Origin: Actinomycetes bacterium
GTDB taxonomy: Bacteria; Actinomycetota; Acidimicrobiia; Acidimicrobiales; Microtrichaceae
Reading direction: 5' to 3'
Length of the DNA: 37,280 bases
NCBI GenBank assembly: GCA_023389745.1
Contig: JAEWED010000191.1
Location: 1-37,280 of the forward strand
In this document: positions 32,471 through 37,280 of the stretch, in pieces
How positions within the stretch are numbered: the first letter of the stretch is position 1
How the letters are laid out: every line of letters starts with the position of its first letter
Notes under the pieces: generated by a model
What the model was told of the DNA's origin: nothing
Seen by the model: the letters and a program-made list of their open reading frames with translations, nothing else
The model's database searches: none
Position numbers and translations under genes: made by a program

Positions 32471-33448
32471 CTAGTCCGACACGAACTGGCGCACGCGGGT
32501 GGTCCCCACCGGCACGAAGCCGTCGGAGTCGAGCAGCTGACGGGTCGCGTCGTCGGACGAGGCGCTCGACATCGCCACGTGAGCCCCGCGCCGGGCCGCC
32601 TCGTGGCACCACCGCCGCAGCAGGTGCCGGCCGATGCCCAGCCCTCGTTCGCTGCGCTCGACCACCACGCCGTGCACCACGGCGACGTGCGGGCCGTGGC
32701 CTGCGGTGACGACGGAGGGCCCTGCGGGTGCCGTCCCGACGGCGACGCCGAGGGGCGTGTCGCAGGGGTGCGACCCCGGCCGGGCGGCGGTGACGACCAG
32801 TGCGTCGCCGAACGGGTCGCCGGGCGGCATGGGCCCGTCGAGCAGCGCCGCTGCCTCCTCGGGCACCAGCGTCGTGGCGCGCAGCGCCAACTCGACACCA
32901 CCCCGGCCGACGACCGCGGCGGGGCCGAACGGCTCCTCGGCGACCGGCACCCAGCAGCGCCGATCCGCGGCGTCGCGCCGCTGCTCGAGCAGCTGCACCC
33001 GGTCGACGAGCCAGGGGCCGAGTCGACCTGCGAGCACCTCGGCAGCCAGCGCAGGCGGGGGTTCAAGGAGCTCCTCGCGCAGGGTGACGTGCGGGTGGAA
33101 CGGCCGGCCGTCGGGGCGCTCGAACGGGCCGCTGCGCAACCTGGCCCGCAACGCGTGCAGCGGCCCGGTGTCGCCGCCCAGCTCCAGGTGCACGGTCGGC
33201 GTGACCGGCGCGAACGTCGAGGCAGGCCCGACCTCGAGCTCGAACGGCTCGCTCGACGACGCCACGGAACGCAGCAACGCACGTCCTTCTGCGAACGCGT
33301 CGTCGGTCAGGTTGATCGGCGGGACCAGCGTCAGGTGCGGCGGCAGGACATCCAGCCGCGGGTCGGCGAGCGCTCGACGCAGCGTCTGCACGGACCGGGC
33401 CAGCTCGGCCGGGGGCAGCAGGGCGACGGCGACACGACGACGGGGCAC
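32471..33448 (-). CDS. 2H phosphoesterase-GNAT acetyltransferase fusion
   Basis: Two-domain protein of 325 residues. The N-terminal half (about 1-175) has the paired 2H motifs PPH38-L-T40 and HPH120-V-T122 of the 2'-5' RNA ligase/LigT superfamily, which act on 2',3'-cyclic or 2'-5' phosphoesters. The C-terminal half (about 180-325) is a GNAT N-acetyltransferase with the acetyl-CoA-binding R268-GLGIG motif and a terminal GFVPVG strand. GTG 33448 has TAGCGT 6 bases upstream, suggesting leaderless transcription. Substrates of both domains are unknown. Confidence 0.82.
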   Translation of the reverse strand: MPRRRVAVALLPPAELARSVQTLRRALADPRLDVLPPHLTLVPPINLTDDAFAEGRALLRSVASSSEPFELEVGPASTFAPVTPTVHLELGGDTGPLHALRARLRSGPFERPDGRPFHPHVTLREELLEPPPALAAEVLAGRLGPWLVDRVQLLEQRRDAADRRCWVPVAEEPFGPAAVVGRGGVELALRATTLVPEEAAALLDGPMPPGDPFGDALVVTAARPGSHPCDTPLGVAVGTAPAGPSVVTAGHGPHVAVVHGVVVERSERGLGIGRHLLRRWCHEAARRGAHVAMSSASSDDATRQLLDSDGFVPVGTTRVRQFVSD

Positions 33449-33454
33449 GGCGTC

Positions 33455-33460
33455 ACGCTA
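33455..33460 (-). promoter_or_regulatory. -10 element of a probable leaderless promoter (2H/GNAT gene)
   Basis: TAGCGT on the minus strand is followed by 6 bases (GACGCC) and the GTG start. Confidence 0.45.
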
Positions 33461-33482
33461 TCGGGGCTGCCCGGACGCGCCG

Positions 33483-33507
33483 GTGAGCCGCACGAGGTGC
33501 GGCTCAC
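33483..33507 (-). terminator. Terminator of the ATP synthase operon
   Basis: An 11-bp perfect stem GTGAGCCGCAC with its complement and a 3-base loop lies about 100 bases past the atpC stop and upstream of the 2H/GNAT promoter. No T-tract. Confidence 0.7.
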
Positions 33508-33535
33508 TCAGCAGAAGTGCCTGAGAATCGACGGG

Positions 33536-33635
33536 TCGATCAGGCCGCGGCGACGGAGAGGCGCACGGTCCCGCTGACCAGCACGCCTCGAATCTGCCGG
33601 ATCGATCAGGCTGCGGCGACGGAGAGGCGCACGGT
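33536..33635. repeat. Duplicated atpC 3' end (34 bp, offset 66)
   Basis: Positions 33536-33569 and 33602-33635 match at 33 of 34 bases. The second copy holds the last codons and stop of atpC. The first lies 66 bases beyond, in the same frame, and encodes the same TVRLSVAAA plus TGA tail; the one difference is synonymous. Confidence 0.9.
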
Positions 33636-34010
33636 GGCACGCACCAGCGCGGCTGCTGCCTCGACGTCCTCGGCGTCTGCGGCGATGGCCGCCTCGGCGC
33701 GCTCCTTGGCCCGCTGGGCCCGCTCCACGTCGATGGTGTCGGCGAGCTCGCAGACGTCCGACAGGATCGTCACGCGGGTGACGTCACCCTCGGGCGGTGA
33801 GACCTCGACGAAGCCCTGGTGGACCGCGATGACCTGCTCGCCCCCTTCGTCGAGCAGCACACGGACCGGATGGGTCGCGAGCACGCCGATGAAGGGGATG
33901 TGGCCGGGCAGGAACGCGATGTCGCCGGTCGTCGTGCGGCAGATGACCATCTTGGCCTCGCCGGTGTACGCGACCCGCTCCGGAGAGACGAGTTCGACGA
34001 CCAGGGACAT
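33606..34010 (-). CDS. atpC: F0F1 ATP synthase epsilon subunit
   Basis: Central-stalk subunit that couples and regulates the rotary ATP synthase at the membrane. The 134-residue product has the N-terminal beta-sandwich (LVVELVSPERVAYTGEAKMV, FLPGHIPFIGVL, AVHQGFVEV) and a helical C-terminal hairpin (ERAQRAKERAEAAIAADA). Its ATG shares a base with the atpD stop (TGATG). The C-terminal codons and stop are copied 66 bases downstream. Confidence 0.96.
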   Translation of the reverse strand: MSLVVELVSPERVAYTGEAKMVICRTTTGDIAFLPGHIPFIGVLATHPVRVLLDEGGEQVIAVHQGFVEVSPPEGDVTRVTILSDVCELADTIDVERAQRAKERAEAAIAADAEDVEAAAALVRATVRLSVAAA

Positions 34011-35455
34011 CAGACCGACTTCTCGAGCTCGGCGGCCTTGCGGATCGCGTCCTCGGCGCCACCGACGTTGAAGAACGCCTGCTCGGGCAGGTGGTCGAGA
34101 TCGCCGTTGATCAGGGCCTCGAAGGACTCCACGGTGTCCTCGACCGGGGTGAAGATGCCGGGCAGGCCGGTGAAGACCTCGGCCACGAACATCGGCTGGG
34201 CGAGGAACTTCTGGATCTTGCGGGCCCGGTCGACGGTGATGCGATCCTCTTCGGACAGCTCGTCGATGCCGAGGATGGCGATGATGTCCTGCAGCTCCTT
34301 GTAGCGCTGCAGCATCTCCTGCACCCGGCGGGCGACGGCGTAGTGTCGGTCGCCGACGACCTCGGGCGAGAGGATGGTCGACGACGACGCCAGCGGGTCC
34401 ACCGCCGGGTAGATGCCGAGCGCCGCGATGTCACGGCTGAGCTCGGTGGTGCCGTCGAAGTGGGTGAAGGCGGTGAACGGCGCCGGGTCGGTGTAGTCGT
34501 CCGCCGGCACGTACACGGCCTGCAGCGAGGTGATCGAGCGGCCACCGGTCGAGGTGATGCGCTCCTGGAGCTCGCCCATCTCATCCGCGAGGGTCGGCTG
34601 GTAGCCCACGGCCGCCGGCATGCGGCCCAGCAGGGTCGACACCTCGGAACCGGCCTGGGTGAAGCGGAAGATGTTGTCGACGAACAGCAGCACGTCCTGG
34701 CCCTGCACGTCACGGAAGTACTCCGCCATCGTCAGCGCGGAGAGCGCCACACGAAGGCGCACACCCGGCGGCTCGTCCATCTGGCCGAAGACCAGGGCGG
34801 CCTTGTCGAGCACCGAGCCCGAGCCGGCCAGGGCGGTCTCGCCCATCTCGATGAACAGGTCGGTGCCCTCACGGGTGCGCTCGCCCACACCGGCGAACAC
34901 GGACACACCACCGAACTGGCTGGCCACACGGTTGATCATCTCGGTGATGAGCACCGTCTTGCCCACGCCGGCACCGCCGAACAGGCCGATCTTGCCGCCC
35001 TGCAGGTACGGCGTCAGCAGGTCGATGACCTTGATGCCGGTCGGGAACATCTGCGCCTTGGGCTCGAGCGAGTCGAACGCCGGGGCCGGACGGTGGATCT
35101 CCCAGCGGTCCTTGACCTCGATGGTCGGCACGTCGAGCGGCTCGCCGAGCACGTTGAACACGTGACCGAGGGTCGAGTCACCCACGGGCACCGAGATGCC
35201 GGCGCCGGTGTTGCGGACCGCGGTGCCACGCACCAGGCCGTCGGTCGGCTTCAGCGAGATGGCACGGACCCGGCTGTCGCCGATCTGCTGCGCGACCTCG
35301 GCCACCACGACGATGTCCTCGCCGCCCACGGTGATCGTGAACTCGAGCGCGGTGTTGATCTCGGGGAGGGCGTCGGGCGGGAACTCCACGTCCACCACCG
35401 GTCCAGCGATGGCGACGATCTTGCCGTCTGCGAGCTGTGTATCGGTGACCGTCAT
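34010..35455 (-). CDS. atpD: F0F1 ATP synthase beta subunit
   Basis: Catalytic subunit of F1. The 481-residue product has Walker A GGAGVGKT (160-167), GERTREG, the Walker B strand LLFVDNIFRF, and the intact regulatory loop DELSEED near residue 395. Length is normal. AGGAG lies 6 bases before ATG 35455. Order atpA-atpG-atpD-atpC is standard. Confidence 0.99.
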   Translation of the reverse strand: MTVTDTQLADGKIVAIAGPVVDVEFPPDALPEINTALEFTITVGGEDIVVVAEVAQQIGDSRVRAISLKPTDGLVRGTAVRNTGAGISVPVGDSTLGHVFNVLGEPLDVPTIEVKDRWEIHRPAPAFDSLEPKAQMFPTGIKVIDLLTPYLQGGKIGLFGGAGVGKTVLITEMINRVASQFGGVSVFAGVGERTREGTDLFIEMGETALAGSGSVLDKAALVFGQMDEPPGVRLRVALSALTMAEYFRDVQGQDVLLFVDNIFRFTQAGSEVSTLLGRMPAAVGYQPTLADEMGELQERITSTGGRSITSLQAVYVPADDYTDPAPFTAFTHFDGTTELSRDIAALGIYPAVDPLASSSTILSPEVVGDRHYAVARRVQEMLQRYKELQDIIAILGIDELSEEDRITVDRARKIQKFLAQPMFVAEVFTGLPGIFTPVEDTVESFEALINGDLDHLPEQAFFNVGGAEDAIRKAAELEKSV

Positions 35456-35531
35456 GAGTATCTCCTGGTCGGTGTCGGTCGAATGCGCCCGTCGGACGCA
35501 GCTACGAGTGGGTGGTGGTCGAAACGTGACG

Positions 35532-36524
35532 TCAGATGACGTGGTCGGGACGCGTGTGCGCCTTCATCCGGCTCCCGAGCGGCGGGAACGGATCGGAGTC
35601 GAGGTGGTCGAGCAACAGGTCCTCGGGACCGCTCTTGTCGTCGGCGAGCGCCTCGGCACCGCTGATGATCTCCATGATCTCGGTGGTGATGGCTTCCTGG
35701 CGGACCTGGTTCATCTTGCGGGTGTACTTGATGATCAGTTCCTGGGCGTTGTCGGTCGCCGACTTCATGGCCCGCTGGCGCGAGGCGAGCTCCGACGCTG
35801 CCGCCTCGAGGAGCGCCGCGTACAGGCGGGACTCGACGTAGCGCGGCAGCAGGGACTCGAGCACTGCGTTCGCGGAGGGCTCGAACTCGAACCCGGCGGT
35901 CGCGGCGGCCTCGCCTCCCTCGGCGATCGTCTCGGTGTCCTCGAGCGGCAGGAAGCGCCGCACGACGACCTCCTGCGTGCCCAGCGAGATGAACCGGGTG
36001 TACACCAGGTCGATCCGGTCGCAGCCGCCGTTGACGAACAGGTCGGTGACCCGGGCGGCGATGGCCACGGCCTCGTCGTAGGTGGGCCGGTCGGTGAAGC
36101 CGCCGTACACGGCGTCGATCGGGTAGTTCCGGAACTTGAAGTAGCCCTCGGCCTTGCGACCGACGGTGACCAGGGCGAACTCCTGGCCCTCGGCGCGAGC
36201 CGCCTGGACCTGGCGCTCGGCGGCGCGGATCACGGTGGTGTTGTAGGCACCGGCGAGGCCTCGGTCGGCGGCCAGGACGACGACGCCGACCTTCTTGACC
36301 TCACCGACGGGGCGCAGCAGCGGATGGTTCACCTCGGCGCCGGCGGCGGAGAGGTCCTGGATCACCTGGGTGATGCGCTCGGAGTAGGGACGGGCCTCGT
36401 TCGCGGCCGTCTGTGCCTTGACCACGCGGGTCGCGGCGATGAGCTCCATGGCCCGAGTGATCTTCTTCGTGTTCTGGACGCTGGCGATCTGCCTGCGCAG
36501 TACTCGTTCCTGTGCACCCGGCAT
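35532..36524 (-). CDS. atpG: F0F1 ATP synthase gamma subunit
   Basis: Rotor shaft of F1. The 330-residue product starts PGAQERVLRRQIASVQNTKKITRAME and has the C-terminal helix motif MKSATDNAQELI ... RQEAITTEIMEIISGAEAL, which normally ends the protein. About 37 further residues (ADDKSGPEDLLLDH onward) form an acidic-to-basic extension not usual in the family. A GGGAG Shine-Dalgarno sequence precedes ATG 36524, 43 bases after the atpA stop. Confidence 0.97.
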   Translation of the reverse strand: MPGAQERVLRRQIASVQNTKKITRAMELIAATRVVKAQTAANEARPYSERITQVIQDLSAAGAEVNHPLLRPVGEVKKVGVVVLAADRGLAGAYNTTVIRAAERQVQAARAEGQEFALVTVGRKAEGYFKFRNYPIDAVYGGFTDRPTYDEAVAIAARVTDLFVNGGCDRIDLVYTRFISLGTQEVVVRRFLPLEDTETIAEGGEAAATAGFEFEPSANAVLESLLPRYVESRLYAALLEAAASELASRQRAMKSATDNAQELIIKYTRKMNQVRQEAITTEIMEIISGAEALADDKSGPEDLLLDHLDSDPFPPLGSRMKAHTRPDHVI

Positions 36525-36567
36525 GGGGTCTCCCTCGTGAGGTGGGTCGGTCGGACGGGATCAGGCC

Positions 36568-37280
36568 TCAGGCCTCTTCCCGACTGACCTCTTCCTCGGG
36601 CAGGTGGACGGTGCCACGCTGGACGGTCGTGTCGGCCTCGCCCGGAGCCTCGATGCCCGGAGCGCCGGCGGAGCGGTCGGTCGGGACGAACTGCTCGGCG
36701 AACGCCTTGATGGCGCCCTCGAAGGCGTCCTCGTCGCCGATCTTGCCGGTCGAGCGGATGGTGTCGAGCTGGTCGCCGTTGCGGGACTGGAACCACTCGA
36801 GCAGCTCGGTCTCGAAGCGGGTCACGTCGCCGAGCTCGATGTCGTCGAGGTAGCCGCGGGTGCCGGCGAAGATCACGACGCACTGCTCCTCGACGGGCAT
36901 CGGCGAGTTGATGCCCTGCTTGAGGAGCTCGGTGAGGCGGTAGCCGCGCTCGAGCTGCGCCTTCGACAGGGCGTCGAGGTCGGAGCCGAACGCTGCGAAG
37001 GCCTCGAGCTCACGGAACTGCTGCAGGTCGGACTTCAGCGTGCCCACGGCGGTCTTCATCGCCTTGATCTGTGCGGCCGAACCCACTCGGGACACCGAGA
37101 TGCCGACGTCCACGGCGGGACGGATGCCCGACTTGAACAGGTCGTCCTGGAGGAAGATCTGACCGTCGGTGATCGAGATCACGTTGGTCGGGATGTAGGC
37201 CGAGACGTCGCCCGCCTTGGTCTCGATGATGGGCAGACCCGTCATCGAACCTGCGCCGAGCTCGTCGGACAGCTTCGCGC
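36568..37280 (-). CDS. atpA: F0F1 ATP synthase alpha subunit, 3' part (N-terminus outside window)
   Basis: Non-catalytic nucleotide-binding subunit of F1. The visible 236 C-terminal residues run from AKLSDELGAGSMTGLPIIET through DVSAYIPTNVISITDGQIFL, the arginine-finger region VGISVSRVGSAAQIKAMK and the helical domain. A tail of about 40 residues after the usual end (APGIEAPGEADTTVQRG...) is Pro/Glu-rich. The frame is open to the window edge, so the Walker A region lies outside. Confidence 0.97.
   Translation of the reverse strand, partial: AKLSDELGAGSMTGLPIIETKAGDVSAYIPTNVISITDGQIFLQDDLFKSGIRPAVDVGISVSRVGSAAQIKAMKTAVGTLKSDLQQFRELEAFAAFGSDLDALSKAQLERGYRLTELLKQGINSPMPVEEQCVVIFAGTRGYLDDIELGDVTRFETELLEWFQSRNGDQLDTIRSTGKIGDEDAFEGAIKAFAEQFVPTDRSAGAPGIEAPGEADTTVQRGTVHLPEEEVSREEA

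Overview
The window is a GC-rich, gene-dense chromosomal segment of an actinobacterium. The blocks tig-clpP-clpX-folC-ndk, mreB-mreC-mreD-PBP2-rodA-rng, rplU-rpmA, obgE-proB and atpA-atpG-atpD-atpC are the core-gene neighbourhoods expected there. GTG starts are frequent and several genes look leaderless. A deep-branching lineage such as Acidimicrobiia is my guess from protein flavour; no marker here fixes the genus. I see no insertion sequence, prophage, CRISPR array or rRNA operon.

Layout. Positions 1-3068 hold the 5' part of proB (cut by the window edge), obgE, and a divergent dNTP triphosphohydrolase-like gene. rpmA and rplU (3190-3803) sit between that gene and a plus-strand four-helix membrane protein. 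A long minus-strand run from 18358 down to 4755 encodes trigger factor, ClpP, ClpX, FolC, Ndk, the rod-shape/elongasome genes and RNase E/G, so proteostasis, cell elongation and RNA decay lie together. Two plus-strand genes interrupt what is usually an uninterrupted rng-rplU-rpmA-obgE-proB series. Next come tRNA-Pro, an alpha/beta hydrolase, a SHOCT/DUF6325 pair and tRNA-Gly (18466-20619).

The main accessory part is 20793-29711. It has a lipoprotein gene one base upstream of a secreted protein that combines a HET-C/phospholipase-C-like zinc motif with a C-terminal aegerolysin/ET79-like domain. This is the best candidate for an undescribed system. It is followed by a surface-sugar group (epimerase-like SDR, nucleotidyltransferase, GT4 glycosyltransferase, LegB-like dehydratase), a PPOX flavin/F420 protein, and a glutathionyl-hydroquinone-reductase-like protein overlapping a zinc-ribbon metallopeptidase. 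The right end holds an unknown acidic protein, GlpX, a short-chain dehydrogenase, a 2H-phosphoesterase/GNAT fusion and the 3' half of the ATP synthase operon.

Three sequence-level patterns stand out. First, -10 hexamers of the TANNNT type lie 6-8 bases before ATG/GTG at six genes, indicating leaderless transcription. Second, the 3' ends of several genes (rng, folC, atpC, the SHOCT gene) are copied as short direct or tandem repeats just beyond the stop codon, often with the stop codon inside the repeat. Third, folC has no canonical start that would include its conserved N-terminus; a CTG preceded by a well-placed Shine-Dalgarno-like sequence is the likely start.
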